Assembly (NCBI GenBank): GCA_950295325.1
Contig: OX485806.1
Location: forward strand, 41,850,001 to 41,914,000
Direction: 5' to 3'
Length of the DNA stretch: 64,000 nt
Origin: Polytrichum commune
Taxonomy: Eukaryota; Streptophyta; Polytrichopsida; Polytrichales; Polytrichaceae
Shown piece by piece: positions 23,442 through 34,091 of the stretch. Position numbers and translations under genes: made by a program. The notes under the pieces were generated by a model that had not been told where the DNA came from, made no database searches, and saw nothing but the letters and a program-made list of their open reading frames with translations. Numbering within the stretch: position 1 is the first letter of the stretch; each line of letters opens with the position of its first letter.

Positions 23442-25591
23442 GTGTGAGCCCAAAAGGGTGCCCACATTTAGTCTTAGACCCTTGAAACGTTAGTTGATGC
23501 ACTTTGAAGTAGCATGTTACTTCATAAAAATATAAAAAGAGTGAAATGTTAGTCTTAGAAGTACCATGTTGTAAGAGGCTAGGATGTGAGTTGTTATTGT
23601 GTTTTTACCTTCGGAAGGATTTGAGTGAATGAGGATAGGTAAGGAGAACTTGGATTGAGTAGTTAGTGAGTAGGCTAGTACAAATGGATGGAGACAACCA
23701 AAGTGACTCAAGAGGCAAGTGCATTCGAATTGGGATGAATGGAGGATCACATGGAGCGCACAAGTGGACCACCTCATCATGGCCACTTAATGGGGAAGGC
23801 CCAAGGAAGAATGCAAGGTGGAGGATAAGCAAATTCTCAAAGCACCAATCAAATCACGAGTTAAGCATCGTGGTTTGAATTAAGTGGTGAGCGACGATTT
23901 GGGAAAGTAAGGGGAGAAAGTTATGGCGGCGGAAAGCGAAGGAGGCTAAGTTTGGGTTGAAGCATCCCAAGTTTGGTAAAGTGTGGTAGGTAGAAAGCCA
24001 AGGCTAGTTAAATGTTCGAATTAGGATCCTTGTTGATCATTTGAGGGAGGAAGGCTTAGAAGATAGGATTGGCGCCTACTAAGTAGGAGGAAATCTCAAG
24101 GGCTTATCGTGAGCCTTGAGGGTGCTCACCCCCTCAAGCTTACTATATAATCCCTCATTCTTCCCTCACTCATCCTCTCTTTCCTTTGTGCTCCAAGGCA
24201 CCCCACGAGTTATAAGTGTAGGTGTGGGAAGCCATATTGGAGCACATGTGTGTGCTTAGTTTTTAGTTTGAGAGCCAAGGCTTGTTAGCCTTGAAGAGGG
24301 CTTGACCTCTTGGTAGAATTAGTGTTGACGTGAAGGATTTTTAAAGTTAATTCATGATTCCAATTTGTGGTACTTAAAGTTCATGTTTTGAATACACGTG
24401 GTTGCAAGTTCCATGTTTAAGAGTTGAGCACTTGATGTTGTGATGGGTGCAAAAATATACTTGTGTGGATTAGTTAGTCTTAGTGAAGTTAGGAAATTCT
24501 CTCTCCCCCTCTCCTCTCTAGGATTTTAGGATTTTAGGATTAGAGAAGAATTGTGTGATTAGAAAGGGGTTGTTAGTAGAATTAGGGAAATTAGGTAGGA
24601 AGATTAGTTAAGGGCTTGAATAATTAGTGAGGTAGTTGGGGATTACAACTACAAAGTTGTGGGTTCATGAAGGAGCTGGGTTTATGAAGGAGCTGGGTTT
24701 GTTTAGTTAGAAAGTAAAGAGCTGGGTTTATGAAGGACCTGGGTTTGTTTAGTTAGAAGCTAAGGAGCTGGGTTCATGAAGGAGCTGGGTTTATGAAGGA
24801 GCTGGGTTTGTTTAGTTAGAAGCTAAGAAGCTGGGTTTATGAAGGAGCTAGGTTTATGTAATTAGAAAGTAAAGAGATGGGTTCATGAAGGAGCTTAGTA
24901 GATAGCCTACCTAATTAGCTCATAGACAAGTAGTTAGTTACATTATGCTAGTTAGTGTTATGGTGGCTTTCACAAGTAAATGTATTTGAGATTGACTATA
25001 GAGAATAGTGTTTTTTTTTAACACTTGCATCCTCTCTTTAAAAATAAACCACGTGCACAAATTAATGGAGAATGTGGAGCACTCTCGCGATGGCAAGACA
25101 AAGGAAGCAAAGACCAAAGGTGCGAGGGAGAGATTGACATAAGTCACATAAGTATTTCTTAATACTTAAAGGCTTATGTACGGTATGGAGACACCAAGTG
25201 AGACCTCTTATAGTAGCGATACGGAATACACAAGTGATAGTTCAAGTGGTAGTATAGAGTCAACGGCACGGACTCCATTTAGGAGAGGGATATCCTTAAG
25301 GGCTTGTGTAGCTAAAGCGGCCGGATGGACGTTAGAAGCAAACAAAGACAAAATAGCACCCGAGCATAAGGAGGTTAAAATAACATAGTTAACTTGTGCA
25401 TTCTCCACATACGTATTGAAATTGTACATTGAGTTGTTAAAAGTGAAATTCCAGTTAAATCCAAGACCACTTGAAGGGTGAACCTTGCACTATGGACTCA
25501 TCCAAGTCCAAATCCAATACCGCGGAGGAATGTGAGCCCAAACCCACTACTCGGACTACGGACGCTTAAGGGTGGGGGGTTTGGCCTCACA
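23442..25591 (+). mobile_element. LTR-C, long copy inserted in copy A
   Basis: It begins TGTGAGCCCAAAAGGGTG and ends GGGGTTTGGCCTCACA. The CT tract is at about 24500-24525, the minisatellite at 24655-24900, and the conserved 'caaattaatggagaatgtgg' block follows near 25060. At 2.15 kb it is longer than the other copies because of extra sequence at 25150-25530. A serine-rich 70-codon plus frame at 25176-25388 lies in that extra part; no homologue is visible and I do not call it a gene. Confidence 0.6.
24655..24900 (+). repeat. minisatellite in LTR-C (GGAGCTGGGTTTATGAA units)
   Basis: Repeats of GGAGCTGGGTTTATGAAGG, alternating with 'tttgtttagttagaaagtaaag', about seven to eight copies. It occupies the same slot as the different minisatellites of the other LTR-C copies. 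Confidence 0.8.
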
Positions 25592-25596
25592 TTGAT

Positions 25597-26047
25597 GCTA
25601 CCAAGCGACCACTCCATCTTCATCTACGCTTTATGTAGATGCCGATGGATTCCTCACTTGCCCCATTCGGGCAAGTATGGAGGAAGTTATGCCTGTTCAA
25701 ATCTTGGCAGTCCCGCGAATCCCTCCCAGGCCACTTCTGTACCAGGGCGCTGTCCCGGGACAAACAACGCCCCACTCAATTTGGCATAACTCTTAGCTCA
25801 CACCTGCGATTGAGGTGATCTTGAGCATTCTAGAATCACCACGCCATGAGGTACGCATAATTCATGGCCTTACCCTTGTGCCTCCTAGTCTTCATGGGTG
25901 GGAGGCGTTCTCAACGCCCGGGGCCCTCGTCCACACTAGGATCACTTGGGCCCTCTCACCAACGGCGCCACAAGTCCCGGGTGTCACTCCGAGGTCCCCC
26001 TTGTGCCCATGGTGTTTCGGGCACTCGTCATGGAGAGGCGCGCGACA
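25597..26047 (-). mobile_element. LTR-B, 5' half, minus strand
   Basis: Reverse complement of the LTR-B 5' half: it starts inside the family and ends at GGAGAGGCGCGCGACA, the inverted family start. It abuts a second, shorter LTR-B piece head to tail. Confidence 0.8.
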
Positions 26048-26401
26048 ATTATACTTGTTCAAACCTCTGCAGTCCCGGGATCCACTTCCAAGCCAATATT
26101 GTCCCAAGGCATTATTTCGGGACAACGCCCCACGCAAATTTTCCATATCTCGTAGCTCACACCTCCGTTTGAAATGTTCTTTAACATTCTAGAATGCGCA
26201 CGCCATAAGCTGCGCATGATTCATGGCCTTACCCTTGTCAATACTAATCTCCGTGAGTGGGAGGCGTTCCCAACGCCCGAGATCCTCATTTACATTAGGA
26301 TCTTTTGGGCCTTCTCACTATGGGCGCAACAAGTCTCGGATGCCACTCCGGGGTCCCCCTTGTGCCCATGGTGTTTCAGCCTCTTAGAGAAGTGCGTGAC
26401 A
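26048..26401 (-). mobile_element. LTR-B fragment, minus strand
   Basis: A second truncated copy in the same orientation, from ACTTGTTCAAACCTCTGCAG to AGAAGTGCGTGACA. With the previous piece it forms a tandem of two 5' halves. The short interval to 26524 holds two about 45-bp imperfect direct repeats (gcataaacatgatttgtcttgg / gcacaaacatgttttgcc). Confidence 0.75.
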
Positions 26402-26524
26402 ATAAGGTCACGTTTTAACATTTTGTCCGCAGCATAAACATGATTTGTCTTGGTAGCGTTAAGCCACCTTTCAATATTGCTTCCGTGGCACAAACATGTT
26501 TTGCCTTGATAGCACAACGCCACA

Positions 26525-27159
26525 TGTTGCAACCCTTGCTAGTCCCCCTTAACTAACTTGGTTATTTTTAAAATTCTACCAAGGGTCACAAGCGCTAACC
26601 CTTCACATTCTGCCATGCTAATGGTTAGGTCCCTATACCGCGGACCTTATAGTTCATAGGAAGGGAACCAACCCTCCTACTCACCCCTTAATTGATAACC
26701 AATTCTTAGATGTGGACTTCCATCCATGAAAGTCCAATCTTATGTTGATCATTGTGTTGCCAGAGTAGCACTATAACAACCCGAACCATATTAGACAACT
26801 ATGCCCTCACATTGAGCCTATGCCCATGGGTATGGCAATTTTAGGTCCATTTAGTTAATTAGCGCAAATTCAACTCACTCAATTCACGCAATTTGGGGTC
26901 TAATTTGAGCTTACACCTCCGATTGAGGTGTTCTTAAGCATTCTAAAGTCCACACGCCATAAGCTATGCAAAGCTGATGGCCTTATCCTCGTGCCTCTTA
27001 GTCTTCGTCGATGAAAGGCGTTGCCAACTCAAGGGATTGTCACCCACACTAGGATCACTTGGGCCCTCTCACCAACAACGCCACAATTTCGACTGTCACT
27101 CAGGGGTGCCCCTTGTGCCTGTGGTGTTTCGGGCACTCTTCATGGAGAGGTGTGGGACA
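26525..27159 (-). mobile_element. LTR-B copy with internal deletion, minus strand
   Basis: Plus-strand ends TGTTGCAACCCTTGCTAG and CATGGAGAGGTGTGGGACA correspond to both LTR-B tips, so the outline is complete but the middle is deleted or replaced (26820-26900). Flanks CCACA and TTCAC do not form a clear duplication. The remaining 170 bp to LTR-C contains no recognisable coding domain. Confidence 0.7.
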
Positions 27160-27328
27160 TTCACCCCTACCAAACAAAGTTGATGCTCTCATTGACTATA
27201 CTCGTAATCGGCACACCAATTCTCAAGTTGCCATCCTCAATGGTGCGGCATTGTGTTTACTTTAGGGCACGAGCCCCACAATGTATCTTCATATTTGGCA
27301 TAGTCCCAAAGGTGTCGTTCCTAGGTGG

Positions 27329-28714
27329 TTATGAGCCCAAAATGGTTGCTCATATTTGTTTTATGTTTAGAATTTATTTAGAATTGCATTTGAAGTTGTT
27401 ATTTAAACAATTAAAAGTATAAAAAGAGTGAGGTTTGGTGTGATTATGTTTTAGGCCTTAAGCCTATTTTGTGTGATTAATTAGAAGCTTAGTGGCATTA
27501 GGAAGAGTTTTGGTTGAGTGAGTAGTGTTGGTGAGGCAAAGAGAAGTGCATTGGATTTAAATGTTTGATTTAGAACATGTTTGTGTTGGTTTAGGGGGTG
27601 AGGGTTTAGTGGATAGGATAAGGTCCTACTAAGTAGGAGAAGGTTAAGGGGTTTGTGGTCTTGGGTGCCCTCTCCTCCTCCTCCTCTCCTCTCTTCTTTT
27701 CTCTCTTCTTCCTCTCTCTCTCTCTCTCTCTCTCTTTTCTCTAGGATTTTAAGTTTTTAGAGCTCGGACGAATGCGGGACTTAGGAGGGGACTTAGTGGA
27801 ATTAGTGGAATTAGTGGAATTAGGTAGGGAAATTAGTTAGGGAATTAATGAGATTAGTGGAATTAGGTAGAGGGAATTAGTTAGGGGTTATAAGTTCTAA
27901 GGTTGGGGCTTAATTAGCTACGGTGGGGCCGAGTTAGCAACTGCTACAGAGTTTGAAGGCTGCTGGTGGTCGAGCTAGCAACTGCTACAAAGTTTGAAGG
28001 TTGCTAGTGTGGCCGAGTTGGCAACTGTTACAGAGTTTGAAGGCTGCTGGTGTGGCCGAAATGGCCAACTACTACAGAGTTTGAAGGCTGCTGGGTGGCC
28101 GAGTTAACAACTGCTACAGAGTTTGAAGGGTGTTGGGTGGCCGAGCTAGCAACTGCTACAGAGTTTGAAGGTTGCTAGTGTGGCCGAGTTGGCAACTGTT
28201 ACAAAGTTTGAAGGTTGCTGGTGTGGCCGAATTGGCCAACTACTACAAAGTTTGAAGGCTGCTGGGTGGCCGAGTTAGCAACTGCTACAGAGTTTGAAGG
28301 CTGCTGGTGTGGCCGAGTTGGCAACTGCTAAAGAGTTGAAGGCTGCTGGTGTGGCCGAGCTTGGCCGAAGACCCGATTATCGGAATAAGTCGAAGACCGG
28401 GCATAAGCCGGGTAATGGCTAAGAGTATTAGGGGATTTAGTTTTCACCTAAATTAGAGGGTGGACTAGGGCGATGAGATTTGGGTAATGAGTTGAGGGTT
28501 GGAGTGTGAATTAGTGTAGAGAGGAGGGGATAAATAGAGAAGAACATTTTTCAATGCTTATACTGTTATTATGGAATAAATTGGTGTGCAAGATTTGATG
28601 GGAAATGTAATGGATTCTCACGAATTTGGTAAGATGGAGTTATGGAAACATGAATGTGATATCCATTCCCTCACCCGGACTAGGGCGCTTAAGGATGGGT
28701 GGTTTGACCTCACA
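27329..28714 (+). mobile_element. LTR-C copy
   Basis: It starts TTATGAGCCCAAAATGG (consensus TGTGAGCCC) and ends GGTTTGACCTCACA. It has a CT microsatellite (about 27660-27745), the minisatellite at 27905-28365, and the conserved tail 'ggaataaattggtgtgc' near 28575. No gypsy coding sequence adjoins it. Confidence 0.7.
27905..28365 (+). repeat. minisatellite in LTR-C, about 43-48-bp unit x 10
   Basis: Ten units of GGCCGAGTTAGCAACTGCTA + CAGAGTTTGAAGGCTGCTGG, alternating between two spacer lengths (with or without 'tgt'). Confidence 0.88.
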
Positions 28715-28935
28715 GTGGTCCGTTAGCGACCTTGGATCTCTCTTCCCGGGACCTAACCTACATTAGACCCACCTACTTTGGGACTCATTTGGGTTGCCCT
28801 TGCTTTGGGGCCTCCCCTGTTAGGCTCCACTAGCCTAACTTGACGCATCTAGGCCGGACCTCAATGCTTCCACTAAGTTGTCTCGGTTGCAACTCCAAGA
28901 TGGCTTGCCATTGTGAAACCACGTCTCGATCGCTA
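28715..28935. other. non-coding, no gene seen
   Basis: Short interval between LTR-C and repeat D3; nothing recognised. Confidence 0.4.
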
Positions 28936-29245
28936 AAAGTAGGCTATGTTCTATTTGTTACTAGTGTTGTAATACATTACCTATATTATAATTGGAGTGA
29001 GGCTAATTATAGCTAGGCTAACCTTAATTAAGAAGCTACTCTAAAAATAAAAGGTCTTTCAATTATAGCAAAGAATGCAATACAATTATTATAAAAATGC
29101 TAATATTAGATTGCAATCCATATAATTGTGAAACCTAAGGACGCTTGAAGAGAAGAAAATTATTATAGAAGATTAAACGGAATTACTAAGTTGAGTGCAT
29201 GATTCAAGGATGCCTCCTCAAGAGTTGATAAGAAATTGGAAAATG
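28936..29245 (+). repeat. dispersed repeat D3, left part
   Basis: Matches D1 positions about 7570-7890 (ATTATAATTGGAGTGA, CTCAAGAGTTGATAAGAAA). It is cut where element E1 begins and resumes at about 40100. Confidence 0.75.
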
Positions 29246-29272
29246 ATCTTGAATATTCTCCTTAGATGACCC

Positions 29273-32200
29273 CTATTTCAAATCATTTTCCAAAAAATGT
29301 TTCAATATGTGCTCAAACATGTCATTATCACCCTCAAATGCAAGAAGATGTCTGCCACATGCGCGTGTTGCCAGGATAAAAGATCCAGTGGAACATGTCA
29401 AATCAACAACGCGTCCATTTGTCGGTGTAAGCAATTCAATAAGGTTTTGAAAAAAACGCGGCGATGTTTTATATGGCCCTCTCCAAGGTCTTCCCGATTT
29501 ATGAAGAAACATGTTTTTTTCATCCACAAAATTGAAAAGCAAGTTTTTGCTTTTCAATTCAGTGCCATAAAACGTGGATTTTGGTTGTCTCGTGGATTTT
29601 GTGGTAGTAAAATCCCTTACCAAGACATAAGTCATAAATGCCGTAGTCTATAAAAAAATATAAATTGTCTCAAAACTACATACAATACAAATAACACCAA
29701 AATAATTACAAAAAATCAATTGTGATGTGTTATACTTATGGTATAGGTTGGACACTCCGGATCCTTGAAAATCATGTACAAATTCAGGCAAATAAAAGTC
29801 CTAAGAATTTTTATGTTGCCGTTGTGTAAGGTTGAATGCAAAACCTTCTTGATTTGCATATTGATAGAAGAAAATACTATGAGGATGCTATCGTCATATA
29901 AGATAGACTTACACAAGAACATTGTTGGAATCATCCAATTTTTGTCATACTTATTTCATAGAGGAATTTCAGCAGGTCTATTGGAAAGGTTGAAGTCAAG
30001 ACCATCGGGATATTAAAGAAAAACCAAGTCAACGACAAAGGAAGTCGGATTTCCCATGACATAAAATTTTCGAGTGTTCTTGAACTAAAATACCACAACA
30101 CATCATAATATAAGAATAAAAAATAAAATTAAATCAAAACAAAAATAAAATTAAAAGAAAAAATACAAAATCAAAATTATTTACGTTTTCAATAAATGCC
30201 CGCCATTGGATCCACTCAGAAGGGCCTACATCCACCCCTTCAGACTTGTTCTTGACAACAGTAGATCAAACAAAAGAGAGCGTGAGAAAGTTTTTCAGTA
30301 TGAATAAATCTTTTTTTATAACATTCGTTGGGGCACAATGAATAACGTCATAAGTGCTAGAGTAATGAAATTCCAATACATCGCACCCAAATTTTGAACT
30401 TTCGCCTCCGAATGTATTTTAATCCAAATCATTGGAAAAAACAAGCAATACTTCAAGTTGTGAAATTTCTAATTGACCTTGTATTTGTTTTCATAAACAG
30501 GTTTTTTTCTACGACATTGTAATAATCTTTAATAAATCTCAGCAGTGTACATGCATGAATCTCTTGCACAAGTTACACGCCAATTCCGAAAGAAACGAGG
30601 TTCCCCTATAACGCACTTGTGCGGAATCAAAACATATCAAAAATACCTACATACAAAAATATTATGAGCCAAATATTGAATAACAATTTAACATATGTAA
30701 TGAAAAAAATTAAACAAGTAGTAAAGATTAGGTTGTACCTGTATAATACATGTTTCATAGCAAGATCAATATTAGGTGCTCATCCCAAGCGTTTTTTTCC
30801 CACTTTTGAATTTACGATAAATATTGAATTGAAAGCCGCAAACTTCTAAGTTTGGATATACTCAGAGAAAGTAGGCACATCTGCTGGCAATTGAGGAGGA
30901 GAGGAAAGAATACTATGAAGCTCCTCAATAGATTTTTTTTCCAACTATGCCTAATATGTAGATTTTGATAACCAAACATTAAGTGCAGATTCAAAGAAGG
31001 GCGATTTCAAAAAATGTAATGCATCTGTGTCAATCCTATTGCCATTCCAAAGTTTGAGCCATCCGACCTTGAGTTCTGCATGCACATTACTGACAACAAC
31101 ACAATGAGGTTTATTTTGTAATATTTTAGGCACCGAGAATGAACCCCAATGGTGCTTAACTTCTTCAAAGAAAGCATGTATGAGGCTGATATCGGTAATC
31201 ACTAGTTGTTTTATAAAAACAGAAGAGAATATTATGCATTTTTTATTGACAGCTATGGACATTCCTTTTGAAATTCCTTCTGATGTTCTTTTAAAGGGAT
31301 GAATTTCATTGTAATGGTTGAGAGCAATATCACTAGCCTCAGCAAATTCTTGCTGGGAAAAAAAATTCAAAATTTATAAATACATATAGATATAATAAAA
31401 AATAAAGATGAATAAACATAAAGAACACAATAGGAAAAATTATATGAACTTACACTGTATATGTAATCTAAAAAAGTGGCCGCGTCAAATAATACCAAGT
31501 TTTGACGGACTTTTCCTCACATTGTTTATAACTTTTTGGATCCAGTTGTTTTTTAAAAGAAGTCAAAGACATGGTGCCAATGCTTTGCATCCGATACAAA
31601 AATATGCACAAAATTGGTGGAAATATGAAAGTTCTCAGTTGACTTGAAAAAATATTAAATTATATATTAGAAATAATTGAAAAAAACTTGTTGATGTTGT
31701 GTATAGTAGTCAACAAATTTGGAATGTCGTCAAATTGGGGCGTCAAAATGTAAAAATTCACAAAGACATGATGCGGTCAATGTAATTTTTCCAAGAACAA
31801 AATTTGTGATTACCATCCCATATAAAGAACATTTTTTTTGTATGATGTAAATGGAGGGTCTAAATACAATTGAGATTTTAACACTACATTGGCTTGAGTT
31901 CAATTTGGGCTTCAAGATGCACGAACCTCATCATTCACAAATTAATAGTCTATTTTAGAATCAGTGGCCGATATGTAAAACACACAATTACCATCACAAT
32001 AACTATTGAGAAAATCAGCCTCCAATTTAGTAATGTCACCCTTTAAAGCAGGACACACAATAGGCATAGGAACCATGCGACATAAAGGTACAAACAAGCG
32101 TAATTTGGGTCCAGCACGGATTGAAGATATTATGGCAGTAGAATTCATTTTTCATTTGTTCGTAAGCTCCCACACTTTTTCTTCATAGGTTTTATTATCA

Positions 32201-32390
32201 CCATCATTGGCTTCATCGGAGTCAAAATTATTAAGGGGTTCATGTAATTTTTTATTATTATGAAGATTTGATGAGATATCATGATTATGATAAACTTGTA
32301 CAGATGGACGATCTTGAGTTGAATTTGTGCAATGAAGTATTATTTTCTCCATATACATTCTTTTGGTCCTAAATGCAAACAATGAAATAA
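29273..32390 (-). pseudogene. ParB-like + DNA methyltransferase-like gene, E1 copy
   Basis: On the minus strand, 5' to 3': an N-terminal segment (about 32148-31945: LFVPLCRMVPMPIVCPAL, FYISATDS) and a FFIWDGNHKFCSW motif (about 31803-31830), read as a ParB/sulfiredoxin-like DGNHR signature. Then come a middle segment (31370-30951: KVGWLKLWNGNRIDTDALHF, matching KIRWLKWWNSGSFNREAIRF in E2) and a strand region (29934-29716: DDSILIVFSSIN). Last is the C-terminal methyltransferase core (29635-29273: SGRPWRGPYKTSPRFFQNLI, then VVDLTCSTGSFILATRACGR and HLLAFEGD), a SAM-binding motif I. Motif I at the C-terminal end fits beta-class order. It is multi-exon with stops, so decayed. Substrate (N4-C or N6-A) cannot be told. 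Confidence 0.6.
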
Positions 32391-32489
32391 GTTTTAGAAA
32401 TCATTTTGATGAACTAAGTTTTAGAAATGTCAATAAATATTTGAAATTAAAGATTGCAAAAGTGAACATGCTTAGAAAAAGAGGATGTA

Positions 32490-32880
32490 GAGAAAGAATA
32501 ATACATGTAGCAACAACAATTCCAACACCAAAACCGAATCAAAGCAACAATAACAACAATAACTCCAGCAACAACATCAATAGTAGATACAGAGCCAGAA
32601 CAACAGCAACACCAGCAACAAAATAACAACACCAACAGTAGTAACTTTGCACCAACACCATGTTAAAAACAACACCAATAACAACAACAGAGAAGTAACT
32701 AAACCAGTAAGACTAACACTACTAGTAGTAGCAACAACAAAATATTAGTAACCAGACCTAGTAACACCAACAACACTAGAATTAGTAGCAACACCAGTAG
32801 CAACACATGAGCAAGAACAATACAAGAGAAACAACAATAGTAGCAACAACTACAACAACACACAAGAAGAAGGGAAAAAG
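32490..32880 (+). repeat. AAC/ACA trinucleotide-rich tract
   Basis: About 390 bp of imperfect CAA/AAC/ACC triplets (for example ACAACAATAACAACAATAAC), lying between the two divergent genes of E1. Both strands give short simple-sequence frames; none is a gene. Confidence 0.8.
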
Positions 32881-32949
32881 AATCCTAAGGTGTGACTTTG
32901 GTAGCTTAAGTATTGTATGATTAGGGTGGCGGTTCACCCTAAACAACTA

Positions 32950-33112
32950 GGGCAGACCCTGTGCGTTAACGCACAGGGTCTATGTGCGCAACTGGAGGCC
33001 TGGCAAAGTTGCGCACATAGATCCTCTGCGCTAACGTAAAGGGTCTATTCGCCTGGCTACATATGTTTTGAAAGTTGCCAGCGCAGACCCTATGCGTTAA
33101 CACACATGGTTC
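32950..33112. repeat. perfect 28-bp palindrome plus long inverted repeat between E1 genes
   Basis: 32954-32981 is a perfect palindrome (half-site AGACCCTGTGCGTT). Overlapping it, TCTATGTGCGCAACT (32979-32993) is inverted at 33007-33021 (AGTTGCGCACATAGA) with a 13-base loop. Two more degraded half-sites (GGTCTATTCGCC; CAGACCCTATGCGTTAAC) follow up to 33110. It lies between the start regions of the two divergent E1 genes, so a regulatory or terminal-structure role is possible. Confidence 0.85.
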
Positions 33113-34091
33113 ACTTCGGTAACATTCCCATCATTTTAATCCGTTCAACAATTTGTATTTAAATGTAAATGTCATAATCTACCTTATTTTCATTCAATGC
33201 ACTATCAAATTATATGAAAGTGATGTTGATTTACATTTTTGTTTGTTCTGTTTTTTGAACTCGTCTTCATTTCGGATTTTGATATACGATTGCATGCATA
33301 CTCTTTGTTCTTTGCACCATCATTGTCTTCCATCGTCGGAGTCAATATTGTATCAAAATCCAATGTCTTTACATTTTCCCTTCCCTAGTTGCATTCTTCT
33401 TTCCTACACTCAGTCTGAACCTCTTTTTCTAAGAAACAAAATACAAAGCTCTACGCCTCACTGGTGTTCTCTCTACATCCTCCACCATCATTGCACAATC
33501 ATGATATGTTCTTCTAGTGTTTCTATCTCACATAAACCTGCCGTATATTACGGTCCATTGTGTTGTAATTGGCATCCAATGACCGAGTTATTTCAACGTG
33601 TCTTTCATTCTACTTTTATTTTTATTATATCTACCAGATTTCTTTGATATCCCAACCTTCCACATTCACTTCGTTCAATTTATAATGGCCAATTATTTAT
33701 TTTTCTGGCCAAATTTAATTGTTCCTGCATCTACATCTAGCCTACACAGTCACATTTTAAAACTTTGCCAATTTGTTTACTATTTGACACCGTTTTCTCT
33801 ATGATATCCGTACCCGCATTTCTCCCATGTGGTAATCTTATATTACACAATTCCTTTGTGGGTTCGAATTTCCTATAGCTTAGTTTCCAAAGGAGATATT
33901 TTTTAAGCTCTGGTTTAGGATTTTGTGCCTTGCTTGCAAATATTCTCTGACAACTATTATGATTTGTCTCGTTTTGTATTATTAGATGCTATGGTATGAC
34001 ATGTTTTTATTTACATCCATTATTATATTGTACAAAAGCGACATTGATCCAAGATTATTGTGATGTGTTGTTCATCTATTTCTTATTCTCC
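33113..34091. other. AT-rich leader of the E1 transposase gene
   Basis: About 980 bp, T-rich on the plus strand. A 164-codon frame at 33153-33647 is Cys/Ser/Phe-rich without a family motif and has no counterpart in E2, so I treat it as non-coding leader or intron. Confidence 0.4.

Noticed and set aside
25176-25388. 70-codon Ser/Thr-rich frame MYGMETPSETSYSSDTEY
   Set aside because: Lies in the extra part of an LTR-C copy with no counterpart in other copies and no known domain.
33153-33647. 164-codon frame in E1 leader
   Set aside because: Hydrophobic, Cys/Ser-rich low-complexity translation of T-rich DNA, absent from E2.
33850-33866. tRNA B-box-like GGGTTCGAATTTCC
   Set aside because: No A box or cloverleaf-compatible stems within 60-90 bp upstream; a chance match in AT-rich leader.
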